Below, piece after piece: positions 1-7,936 of a stretch of 64,000 bases of DNA (position 1 is its first letter; each line of letters starts with the position of its first letter). This DNA is from BJGO01 sp964640655 (GTDB lineage Bacteria > Bacteroidota > Bacteroidia > Chitinophagales > UBA10324): assembly GCA_964640655.1 (NCBI GenBank), contig CAZXFT010000009.1, positions 1 through 64,000 on the forward strand. Direction: 5' to 3'. A program made the position numbers and the translations under genes. The notes under the pieces were generated by a model, which saw only the letters and a list, made by a program, of their open reading frames with translations, had not been told where the DNA came from and searched no databases.

Positions 1-10
1 TATCAATTAT

Positions 11-30
11 AGGATTATTAGACTAATCCT
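11..30. repeat. Perfect hairpin downstream of the pirin gene
   Basis: A 7-bp perfect inverted repeat (AGGATTA / TAATCCT, 6-nt loop) lies 8 bases beyond the pirin stop codon. It could act as a transcription terminator for the leftward pirin gene, but it is AT-rich and lacks a clear U-tract on that strand, so this is a guess. Confidence 0.35.
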
Positions 31-37
31 GATGATA

Positions 38-913
38 TTAAATAGTCATTGGCACATCCATAATCAGATACTCTGATGGCGACAGGCATTCAATCTTGAT
101 ATCTTTACTGTCGATGTTCCACATACCATAAGCATCACGTTTATCTAAAATCTGATCGCCAACTTTTACCTGACCATCTATCAGGAATAAATAAATTCCG
201 TTACCGGGTTTTTTAACTTTATATGTGGCTGACTTACCGGCTTCAAAGTTTCCTAAATGAAACCATGCATCCTGATGAATCCAAACACCTTCATCATCAG
301 CATTTGGCGATAATACTTGCTGAAGTTTATTCTTTCGATCCTCAGGTTTAAAACTCATCTGATCATAACGAGGTGTTACCTGACGCTTATTTGGAAATAA
401 CCAAATCTGCAATGTGTTTGCTGTTTCCGATTCACTTGCATTAAACTCAGAGTGCTTAATACCTGTACCCGCAGACATCACCTGTATATCGTACTTGCGA
501 ATAACGCTGCCATTACCCATACTGTCTTTATGTGCCAGTCCGCCTTTTAGCGGAATAGTAATAATTTCCATATTGTCGTGCGGATGTGTGGCAAAACCAC
601 CACCACCGGCTATGTAATCGTCGTTGAGCACGCGCAGCACACCAAAGTGCATACGCTCAGGATTATAATACTGCGCGAAACTGAATGAGAAATTTGCCTG
701 AAGCCATCCGTGATCGGCAGTACCACGACTGTTGGCTTTGTGAAGTACAGTGTTCATTGTTTTATTTTCGTTTAATGGTAAATGATTAAATCCAACCTGC
801 TGCATTAGTTTGTTGTAAGTGGATTCTTTGGAATTGGCACTCATATCATTACTAACTACTGTTGCTGCAAGACCTCCTATTAATGAATTTTTTAAAAAGC
901 GCTTTCTGTTCAT
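38..913 (-). CDS. Pirin family bicupin protein with Tat-like leader
   Basis: A 291-residue pirin. Seen: the pirin N-terminal cupin with metal ligands His110 and His112 (in THPHDNME) and His154/Glu156 (in GIKHSEF), followed by the C-terminal cupin half. Pirins bind one iron; some have quercetinase activity, others act in regulation, and the sequence does not say which. The N-terminus (NRKRFLKNSLIGG) resembles a twin-arginine signal with one Arg replaced by Lys, followed by a hydrophobic stretch, so export to the periplasm is likely, which is unusual for pirins. Monocistronic and leftward. Family call is firm; substrate unknown. Confidence 0.9.
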   Translation of the reverse strand: MNRKRFLKNSLIGGLAATVVSNDMSANSKESTYNKLMQQVGFNHLPLNENKTMNTVLHKANSRGTADHGWLQANFSFSFAQYYNPERMHFGVLRVLNDDYIAGGGGFATHPHDNMEIITIPLKGGLAHKDSMGNGSVIRKYDIQVMSAGTGIKHSEFNASESETANTLQIWLFPNKRQVTPRYDQMSFKPEDRKNKLQQVLSPNADDEGVWIHQDAWFHLGNFEAGKSATYKVKKPGNGIYLFLIDGQVKVGDQILDKRDAYGMWNIDSKDIKIECLSPSEYLIMDVPMTI

Positions 914-977
914 TGTTAATCGGTTTTGTTAAATGATGAAAACAGTAAAAACTTCTTATAGTTCAATATTTATTGTT

Positions 978-1709
978 TTACTCGCGCTGCAATACCCATA
1001 GAAGATATTCCACATTTTTATCTGCCTTGTCGTTTGATGTATCCGTGATAGCTTTTATGTGTAGTTGATTTTCATTAAGACATTCAAAAACGTTATTCAA
1101 TATATTTTCTCTTTCAGATTGCTGACGAATAATCCCTTTTTTATAATGTTTCTTTTGACCGGTTTCAAACTGAGGCTTGAGTAATAAAATCCAGGATGAC
1201 TCTTTTTTACTTAACATCTTAAAAACATCAAGAACCTTAGTGATACTGATAAATGATAAATCGGCTACAATCATATCTACCGGTTCATCTCCGATTTCAT
1301 GAAGTTGTACTTCGCGAATATCTTTATTCTCAATGCTGATTACTTTGCTGTTTAAGCTTAGTGTAGGATGTAATTGATTGGTACCAACATCAATGGCATA
1401 AACGAGTGCAGCATTTTGTTGAAGTAAGCAATCGGTAAAGCCTCCTGTGCTGGATCCGGCATCCAGAACTCGGAGACCCTTGACATCAATTTTAAATTCG
1501 TTCAATGCCTTTTCAAGTTTATATCCACCTCTGCTCAAATACTTCAATTGTTCCTTATCTACTTCTACTAAATCTGTATCAGAAAGCTTGAAAGAAGATT
1601 TGGTGATTGTTTTTCCATTCACACGCACAGCACCTTTCTCAATCAGTTGTTGCGCTTTCTCTCTCGATTCCGAGAATCCATTTTCCATTACATATTTATC
1701 CAAGCGCAT
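978..1709 (-). CDS. tlyA: TlyA family rRNA 2'-O-methyltransferase (hemolysin A family)
   Basis: 243 residues. An S4 RNA-binding domain occupies about residues 1-60 (MRLDKYVMENG start), followed by an FtsJ-like Rossmann methyltransferase with the SAM-binding motif DAGSSTGGFTD at 83-93. Family members methylate ribose of 16S/23S rRNA from SAM, and the annotation 'hemolysin' is historical. The gene follows mutS2 with an 11-bp gap on the same strand, so the two are probably one transcript. Length is normal for the family. Confidence 0.92.
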   Translation of the reverse strand: MRLDKYVMENGFSESREKAQQLIEKGAVRVNGKTITKSSFKLSDTDLVEVDKEQLKYLSRGGYKLEKALNEFKIDVKGLRVLDAGSSTGGFTDCLLQQNAALVYAIDVGTNQLHPTLSLNSKVISIENKDIREVQLHEIGDEPVDMIVADLSFISITKVLDVFKMLSKKESSWILLLKPQFETGQKKHYKKGIIRQQSERENILNNVFECLNENQLHIKAITDTSNDKADKNVEYLLWVLQRE

Positions 1710-1720
1710 CTCCTACCTTT

Positions 1721-3853
1721 TTATTTTTTGCGGGAACCTTCTCCCCTATTTTTGAGCGGAGTGGGGGATTCATCATCCACTTTCCGGCGCTCTATCTTAA
1801 CAACGTGGTGTGTGTCATAAGCTATAGGTAATCCATTTATATCCACTACAACTTTTTTCTTCTGCACTTCCACTACCCTTCCTGTGCGGTTTAATGTCTT
1901 AACCTTCACCTCATCACCAACCTGAACAACAGCATCAGTTTCCTGAATGATGACTCCCGTTCCGTTTGTATTCAAGCGTTTTTTTACCGTTTGATTTTTC
2001 ATACTCAACTCGGCAATTTTTTGCGCCAGCTTCGATTTGTCTTTGGTTTTATTCCACTCACTTATCAATTGCCTTAAACGGATATCTGCATCTTTTATCT
2101 GCTGCAGTTGATTCCTGGTTCGCTTGTTCACTTCATGTTCTATGTGTTGGTCTTGCTGAGCCTTCTGTTTTTCAACTTGCTTTTTTTGTTTATCGAGTTC
2201 GGCTTCACTTTCTTTGATTTCCTTGAGTTGTTGCGCTAACACTTGTTTATCGCGTTGCAACTCACGAAGCAGCTTCTCTAAACGAAATTGATCTTTCTTC
2301 ACCAATCCTCTGGCACGCTCCACCACTGGTTTGGGTACACCTATGCGCTCAGCAATAGCAAAGGTGTATGAACTGCCGGGCTTACCTATTATCAAGCGAT
2401 ACATCGGTTGCAGATGGATTTCGTCAAACTCCATAGAACCATTGATGATGCCATCAGTACGGTCGGCCAATGTTTTTAAATTCAAATAATGAGTAGTCAC
2501 AATTCCTATAGCTTTTTGCAAAGACAATTGTTCCAGAATTGCTTCTGCAAACGCACCACCCAATGTAGGGTCGCTGCCTGTACCGAATTCATCAATCAGA
2601 AATAAGGTATGCTTATCGGCATGTAACACAAAGTGCTTCATCATTTTCAAATGCGCACTATAGGTGCTCAATTCATATTCTATGGATTGTGTGTCTCCAA
2701 TACTTACCATTAGTGTATTGAAAATTCCCATCTCCGATTCCACTGCAACAGGCAGCAACAATCCCGATTGCATCATCATCTGAAGCAAACCTACCAGCTT
2801 AAGGCATATGGTTTTACCACCTGCATTTGGACCGCTAATTACCAAAATTCGTTTCTCATGATTAAGCTCCAAAGTCAACGGAATAGTTGTCTTGCTGAGT
2901 TTTTGATTATGCAAATACAGCAATGGATGAATGGCATCTTTCAATACAAAGCCTGAGTGTTTATGCACCTGTGGTTTATTTGCCTTTAAATCCAATGCCA
3001 GTTTGGCTTTGGCATAAACAAAGTCAAAGTGAGCAATGATATTTTGATACTGAACCAGCAATTCGTGATAAGGATGCAATGTTTCAGTTAACTCTTTCAG
3101 AATACGATATACTTCCTGTTTTTCTAATTGCTCCAACTCAACCAATATATTGTTGAGTTCAACAGTTTCTTCTGGTTCTATGTAAGCCGATTTTCCTGTG
3201 TCAGAAATACCGTGAACAATGCCACGTACCTGTCGCTTATATTCCGAATAAATGGCTACGACTTTTCTTCCGTTTCTAATGCTTTGTTCGCTGTCAATCA
3301 ACATTCCCGCCTTACTGAGGCGTTGAATGGCTTTGGCAAACATGCGTTGCAATTCGTTTCTTCTAGATGTAAGTTGTGTTCTGATTCTATATAACTCTTC
3401 AGATGCCTGAGATCTGACTATCTTGTCAGTATCTATCACCTGATCGATAAGTGTTATGATGCGTTGTTCGGCGTGAGTACGTGATACTATTTTTTCTAAT
3501 GTAGGATATACTTCAGGATGCGCTTTGAAAAAACGAATGGCAGAGTCAATATTCTCAGCTAAAATTTTAATTTGAAAAAATGTCTCCGGCGTTAACACCG
3601 ATCCTTTCACTCGTAATAAATTCAAGTCACGACTCATGTTTAATCCATATTGCAAGGATAAAACCGTCCTGTCGCTAAGCATATTCTTAAACTCATTGGT
3701 TTCGTTGAGCATTCTGCTGATGTCCTGAAGTTCTGACACTGGCCTCAGCTGCATTGCTGCATCACGGGCTATAGGGCCGTGACAATAGTTGGCAATCAGA
3801 GTTCTTATTTTTTCGAACTCTAAGACAGAAATATCTTTGGGATATAGGCGCAA
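1721..3853 (-). CDS. mutS2: MutS2 family ATPase lacking the Smr nuclease domain
   Basis: 710 residues. Core, lever and clamp regions lead to the ABC ATPase with Walker A GPNAGGKT at 341-348 and Walker B/signature TLFLIDEFGTGSDP from about 416, then a charged coiled coil (about 525-635) and a KOW-like beta segment (VQVGDEVKVK). MutS2 acts in suppression of recombination and in rescue of collided ribosomes. Family members usually run to about 780 residues with a C-terminal Smr endonuclease domain; here that domain is absent and the protein ends in a low-complexity tail (SPTPLKNRGEGSRKK) that looks repeat-derived. The start is TTG; the resulting N-terminus MRLYPKDISVLEF matches the family, and no in-frame ATG is better placed. 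First gene of an operon with tlyA. Confidence 0.9.
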   Translation of the reverse strand: MRLYPKDISVLEFEKIRTLIANYCHGPIARDAAMQLRPVSELQDISRMLNETNEFKNMLSDRTVLSLQYGLNMSRDLNLLRVKGSVLTPETFFQIKILAENIDSAIRFFKAHPEVYPTLEKIVSRTHAEQRIITLIDQVIDTDKIVRSQASEELYRIRTQLTSRRNELQRMFAKAIQRLSKAGMLIDSEQSIRNGRKVVAIYSEYKRQVRGIVHGISDTGKSAYIEPEETVELNNILVELEQLEKQEVYRILKELTETLHPYHELLVQYQNIIAHFDFVYAKAKLALDLKANKPQVHKHSGFVLKDAIHPLLYLHNQKLSKTTIPLTLELNHEKRILVISGPNAGGKTICLKLVGLLQMMMQSGLLLPVAVESEMGIFNTLMVSIGDTQSIEYELSTYSAHLKMMKHFVLHADKHTLFLIDEFGTGSDPTLGGAFAEAILEQLSLQKAIGIVTTHYLNLKTLADRTDGIINGSMEFDEIHLQPMYRLIIGKPGSSYTFAIAERIGVPKPVVERARGLVKKDQFRLEKLLRELQRDKQVLAQQLKEIKESEAELDKQKKQVEKQKAQQDQHIEHEVNKRTRNQLQQIKDADIRLRQLISEWNKTKDKSKLAQKIAELSMKNQTVKKRLNTNGTGVIIQETDAVVQVGDEVKVKTLNRTGRVVEVQKKKVVVDINGLPIAYDTHHVVKIERRKVDDESPTPLKNRGEGSRKK

Positions 3854-3921
3854 GCGAAGTGTGTGAAGTGTTGTTGAAAATATTTACCGCTGCTAATGTA
3901 AGCTGCTAAACGGCTTAAATG

Positions 3922-3958
3922 AAAAAAGGCAGTCAACCATAAGCGGTCAACTGCCTTT
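3922..3958 (-). terminator. Rho-independent terminator after the YceI lipoprotein gene
   Basis: Strong hairpin: AAAGGCAGT pairs with ACTGCCTTT and the inner arm continues through wobble pairs to a 6-nt loop. On the minus strand it is followed by a run of six T. It lies 18 bp after the YceI stop codon and before mutS2. Confidence 0.85.
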
Positions 3959-3976
3959 ACCCTACTCCATGAAAAA

Positions 3977-4606
3977 TTATTTTGTAGCTGTAAGTTTGAT
4001 ATCTAATTGAATATCATCAGAAAGAACTTTGTCTTTAACCGGCATTTTAAACGCAACACCATAGTTCTGACGGTTGAAGATCATCTTGGCAGAAGCTGTT
4101 AAGCCATTTTCAGAAGGTGTAACTGTAACTTCTTTAACTGCTTCAGGATTTGTTTTATCGCGAACAGTTAAATCACCTTTCAATTCGTTATTCTCAACAC
4201 CTGAAATTTTGAAAGTTGCTGTTGCAAAATCTTTGGTATTAAAGAAATCGTTAGATGTTAAATGGCCAACTAATTTTTCTTTTGGATTGTCTTTACCATA
4301 AGCGCTATCAGTTGGTGTAATGGTATTCATATCTATAGTAATGGTACCACCTGCAATCTTTCCGTCTTTTACCTCAATAGTTCCTTCTTTAACTGCAATG
4401 TTGCCGGTGTGGCTGTATAAACCAAGCATTTCACCTTTCCAATTTACTGTGCTAGCTGCTATATCAATGTTGTAAGTGCCATCGGCAAGTTGGTTAGCTG
4501 TACTGTCCGTACTAGCCGTTTCTTCTTTGGGAGCTTCGTTTTTACAAGATGTAAATACTACTGTCAGTGCCAAAAGGCTGAGGGTGATGATGTTTGTTTT
4601 TTTCAT
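3977..4606 (-). CDS. YceI family lipoprotein
   Basis: 209 residues. Lipoprotein signal with lipobox VFTSC (Cys20) followed by KNEAPKEE and a Thr/Ser-rich linker, then a YceI-like lipocalin fold (about 45-209; motifs YNIDIAASTVNWKGEML and FKISGVENNELKGDLTVR). YceI proteins bind polyisoprenoid chains and are periplasmic; the lipidated form would sit on a membrane. Stands alone between mutS2 and an unknown gene, with its own terminator. Substrate not determinable. Confidence 0.9.
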   Translation of the reverse strand: MKKTNIITLSLLALTVVFTSCKNEAPKEETASTDSTANQLADGTYNIDIAASTVNWKGEMLGLYSHTGNIAVKEGTIEVKDGKIAGGTITIDMNTITPTDSAYGKDNPKEKLVGHLTSNDFFNTKDFATATFKISGVENNELKGDLTVRDKTNPEAVKEVTVTPSENGLTASAKMIFNRQNYGVAFKMPVKDKVLSDDIQLDIKLTATK

Positions 4607-4695
4607 TTGTTTGATTTAGTTTGTCTTTAATGTTTGTTGAATCGAAACACAACAACGAACTAAAAGTTCAAACTCCTGAATAACTTTTTAATAGT

Positions 4696-5424
4696 TTATA
4701 AAAACAGATTGTTCTGATACAGGTATCGAACAAAACTTCTTTTGGCCACCGGTAGCAGCGATTCATTCAGCGGCACTTTCATATCCGTTTCAATCAGGAA
4801 TGTGGCCGGATTGGGCATGGCCTTAATATCTTTAACCAACTCAATCTTCACATTTTCAAAGGTATTGCTGACCGTGCGCTTGTAGGTACTGATGAGGTTT
4901 GTCTTGATACCACGATATTTTTCATTGGCTTTTTCAAACAAGGTAATACCGTACTCATACACCCGGAATTGTTTGGTGAACTGTTCTGAAATAAACAGAT
5001 AACCATATTCCGTGTGGATAGGAATAATTCCAATAGGACTAATGTTAATATGCTCCTCTACAAACTGATACAACTCCTTTCCATCCTCCACACTCTTGTT
5101 GATTAACGGTATGGCATAATCAATGATTTGTTTCATCTCCTGCATAAATGCATCGTCGCTCATTTTGCTTTCAAACTCCAGTCGGAAGTTTTCAAAATCG
5201 ATCTTTGACAACTCCTTTGGAAACTGTTGTTCCAGCATGTCGCTGTTTTGTTTTAGTTGATTGAGGTTGTGATAATGTTCTATCAACTCAGCCAGGCCAG
5301 GGTAAATGCGTTGTTCGTTAAAGTCTTTGCTGATGTATTGCAGATAATCGAGCAATACATACTTTTTAAACTCAAAATCCATTAACCCTTCAGTTACCCA
5401 GTTTGTGCTCAGTTGTTTTTTCAT
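4696..5424 (-). CDS. Conserved hypothetical protein, predicted cytoplasmic
   Basis: 242 residues, not recognised as a named family. No signal peptide or transmembrane segment. The N-terminal half is acidic and helical (DYLQYISKDFNEQRIYPGLAELIEHY), the middle holds a hydrophobic beta stretch (ISPIGIIPIHTEYGYLFIS), and the C-terminal half has further strands ending YLYQNNLFL. ATG start and normal codon use. It sits between the YceI lipoprotein gene and groES on the opposite strand, so context gives no functional hint. Confidence 0.7.
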   Translation of the reverse strand: MKKQLSTNWVTEGLMDFEFKKYVLLDYLQYISKDFNEQRIYPGLAELIEHYHNLNQLKQNSDMLEQQFPKELSKIDFENFRLEFESKMSDDAFMQEMKQIIDYAIPLINKSVEDGKELYQFVEEHINISPIGIIPIHTEYGYLFISEQFTKQFRVYEYGITLFEKANEKYRGIKTNLISTYKRTVSNTFENVKIELVKDIKAMPNPATFLIETDMKVPLNESLLPVAKRSFVRYLYQNNLFL

Positions 5425-5682
5425 GTTAGTTGAATTTGCTTGCTTATACGCTTAACATAAAGTTAAAGGTTGCATTTGAACGGCATCAGTCTATTATACA
5501 CTTCTCCAATGTCAGGTGTAGCGCTTTTTAACAGGCAAACTGCTATTCTGTCACATCATTTTGCCTGAATCGGTTAAAAATTCAGCCAATTGTGCAATTC
5601 TGTCAATAAAATACGGATGGCACAAATGCTGATAATGCGTGGCATCAAACACACATTTTTTAACTAAAAACCTAATTATAAC

Positions 5683-5961
5683 ATGTCAAAAATCACATTC
5701 AAACCAATTGCCGACAGAGTTTTAGTAAAACCTGCCGAAGCAGAACAAACCACTAAAGGTGGCATCATCATTCCCGACACAGCCAAAGAAAAACCACAAC
5801 GCGGTAAAGTAGTAGCTGTCGGTACCGGTAAAAAAGACGAGCCAATGACCGTTAAGGTTGGCGATACCGTTTTATATGGTAAATACTCGGGTACCGAAAT
5901 CAATCTGGAAGGTGATGAGTATTTAATCATGCGCGAATCTGATATTCTTGGCGCACTCTAA
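5683..5961 (+). CDS. groES: Co-chaperonin GroES (Hsp10)
   Basis: 92 residues, full length. Contains the GroES opening KPIADRVLVKPAEAEQ, the mobile loop TTKGGIIIPDTAKEKP and the roof/base strands GEEYLIM-like (EGDEYLIMRESDILG). Forms the heptameric lid on GroEL. Followed 45 bp later by groEL in the same direction, so one operon. No CIRCE element is visible in the 258-bp upstream gap. Confidence 0.98.
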   Translation: MSKITFKPIADRVLVKPAEAEQTTKGGIIIPDTAKEKPQRGKVVAVGTGKKDEPMTVKVGDTVLYGKYSGTEINLEGDEYLIMRESDILGAL

Positions 5962-6006
5962 TCATTGAATCTTAATTATTAACCTAAAAATCAAAATCAT
6001 AAAAAC

Positions 6007-7635
6007 ATGGCAAAAATTATCAACTTCAACACAGACGCTCGCGACGCACTAAAAAAAGGTGTTGACGCTTTGGCTGATGCAGTTAAAGTAACTCTGGGAC
6101 CAAAAGGTCGCAACGTAGTAATTGAAAAGAAATACGGTTCACCGGCTGTTACAAAAGACGGTGTTACTGTAGCAAAAGAAATTGAATTGGAAGACCCTAT
6201 CGAAAACATGGGTGCTCAGATGGTGAAAGAAGTAGCCTCTAAAACCGGTGACGCAGCAGGTGATGGAACTACTACTGCCACTGTATTGGCGCAAGCCATC
6301 GTTAACTCAGGTTTAAAGAATGTGGCTGCCGGTGCTAATCCAATGGATTTAAAGCGCGGTATCGACAAAGCGGTTAATGCAGTTGTGGAGCACTTAAAAT
6401 CTCAGTCCACTCAGGTAGGTAACGACAACAAGAAGATTGAACAGGTAGCTTCTATCTCTGCCAACAACGACCCATCTATTGGTAAGTTGATTGCTGAAGC
6501 TATGGGCAAAGTGAAAAAAGAAGGTGTTATTACCGTTGAAGAAGCTAAGGGTACCGAAACTACTGTTGAAGTGGTTGAAGGTATGCAGTTTGACCGCGGT
6601 TACCTCTCTCCATACTTTGTAACCAATCCTGAAAAGATGGAAGCTGAGTTAGACCGTCCTTACATTTTAATCTACGACAAAAAGATTTCAGCGATGAAGG
6701 ATTTACTTCCTGTGTTGGAAAAAGTAGCGCAAGGTGGTAACTCTTTATTAATCATTGCTGAAGACCTCGAAGGCGAAGCGCTTGCTACTTTGGTGGTGAA
6801 CAAACTACGTGGCACTTTGAAAATTGCTGCTGTTAAAGCTCCAGGCTTTGGCGACCGTCGCAAGGAAATGCTGGAAGACATAGCAGTGTTAACAGGTGGT
6901 ACTGTTATCAGCGAAGAGCGTGGTTACAAATTAGAAAATGCTACCCTCTCTTACCTAGGTAAAGCAGAAAAAATTACTTTGGATAAGGACAATTGCACTA
7001 TCGTAAATGGTTCAGGAAAAAAAGCCGATATCAGCGCACGTGTAAACCAAATCAAAGCACAAATCGAAACCACTACTTCCGACTACGATCGCGAGAAACT
7101 ACAAGAGCGCTTGGCTAAGCTGAGCGGTGGTGTTGCAGTATTGTATGTGGGTGCAGCCAGCGAAGTGGAAATGAAAGAAAAGAAAGACCGTGTTGACGAT
7201 GCATTGCATGCTACTCGTGCTGCTGTGGAAGAAGGAATCGTTCCCGGTGGTGGTGTTGCCTTCATTCGTGCCATAGACAGTTTGGAAAAACTGAAAGGTG
7301 CCAACGAAGACGAAACAACCGGTATCGCTATCATTCGACGCGCCATCGAAGAACCTCTTCGTCAGATTGCAGCTAATGCAGGTGTTGAAGGTTCTATAGT
7401 GGTACAGAAAGTGAAAGAAGGTAAAGGTGATTTTGGATATAACGCACGCACCGAAGAGTACGAAAAGCTAATGGCTGCAGGAGTTATTGACCCAACCAAG
7501 GTTACCCGTATTGCTTTGCAGAATGCAGCTTCCATTGCTTCTATGATGTTAACCACCGAATGTGTGATAGTTGACAAACCAAAAGAAGAGAAAGCAGCTA
7601 TGCCTCAAATGCCAGGCGGCGGAATGGATTACTAA
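6007..7635 (+). CDS. groEL: Chaperonin GroEL (Hsp60)
   Basis: 542 residues, full length. Shows the ATP-binding segments TLGPKGRNVVIEKK and GDGTTTATVLAQAI, the apical and intermediate domains, and the C-terminal GGM-type tail (MPQMPGGGMDY). Folds non-native proteins in ATP-driven cycles with GroES. In many Bacteroidota groESL sits next to secG; here secG is about 17 kb away. Operon ends at the hairpin beginning 7659. Confidence 0.99.
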   Translation: MAKIINFNTDARDALKKGVDALADAVKVTLGPKGRNVVIEKKYGSPAVTKDGVTVAKEIELEDPIENMGAQMVKEVASKTGDAAGDGTTTATVLAQAIVNSGLKNVAAGANPMDLKRGIDKAVNAVVEHLKSQSTQVGNDNKKIEQVASISANNDPSIGKLIAEAMGKVKKEGVITVEEAKGTETTVEVVEGMQFDRGYLSPYFVTNPEKMEAELDRPYILIYDKKISAMKDLLPVLEKVAQGGNSLLIIAEDLEGEALATLVVNKLRGTLKIAAVKAPGFGDRRKEMLEDIAVLTGGTVISEERGYKLENATLSYLGKAEKITLDKDNCTIVNGSGKKADISARVNQIKAQIETTTSDYDREKLQERLAKLSGGVAVLYVGAASEVEMKEKKDRVDDALHATRAAVEEGIVPGGGVAFIRAIDSLEKLKGANEDETTGIAIIRRAIEEPLRQIAANAGVEGSIVVQKVKEGKGDFGYNARTEEYEKLMAAGVIDPTKVTRIALQNAASIASMMLTTECVIVDKPKEEKAAMPQMPGGGMDY

Positions 7636-7658
7636 GCTTTGGCCACTCCTCAATAAAC

Positions 7659-7690
7659 AAAAAGCCTCTGCTTTGCAGGGGCTTTTTTAT
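7659..7690 (+). terminator. Rho-independent terminator of groES-groEL
   Basis: AAAAGCCTCTGC pairs with GCAGGGGCTTTT (one T-G wobble) around a TTT loop, followed by a T-rich run. Starts 24 bp after the groEL stop. Confidence 0.9.
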
Positions 7691-7899
7691 TTTGTTAATA
7701 GTTCTAGCTTTTTTTTGCCACCAACAACCATCTTTCAACCACTAACTTTTTATTCTTTTTAAATATATAAAAAGCACTGCTTACCCGATAATTAAGTAAA
7801 CTGTTTGTGAATATTATGTTACGAAAATTCAATAATTCAGTGTAATGTAATTCCACACTTATATAATATTTTACCTTCCCACTCCATTCTTCACTCCGC
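7691..7899. other. AT-rich intergenic region, no gene seen
   Basis: Between the groEL terminator and the prfC promoter there is an AT-rich stretch. I see no ORF with coding character, RNA gene or strong inverted repeat in it. Confidence 0.6.
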
Positions 7900-7926
7900 T
7901 TGATCTCTCTTTACACCTTACCTTTG
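7900..7926 (+). promoter_or_regulatory. Putative Bacteroidota-type promoter of prfC
   Basis: TTG at 7900-7902, 16-bp spacer, TACCTTTG at 7919-7926, a perfect match to the -7 consensus TAnnTTTG. The spacer is slightly short. It predicts a start about 7 nt before the prfC ATG, so the mRNA leader would be very short. Confidence 0.55.
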
Positions 7927-7936
7927 GAGGCCTGTT

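Noticed and set aside
5618..5645. TGGCAC near groES resembling a sigma54 -24 box
   Set aside because: Ten bases after the GG comes GA instead of GC, and no spacing from 8 to 10 gives a -12 TTGC, so it is not a sigma54 promoter.
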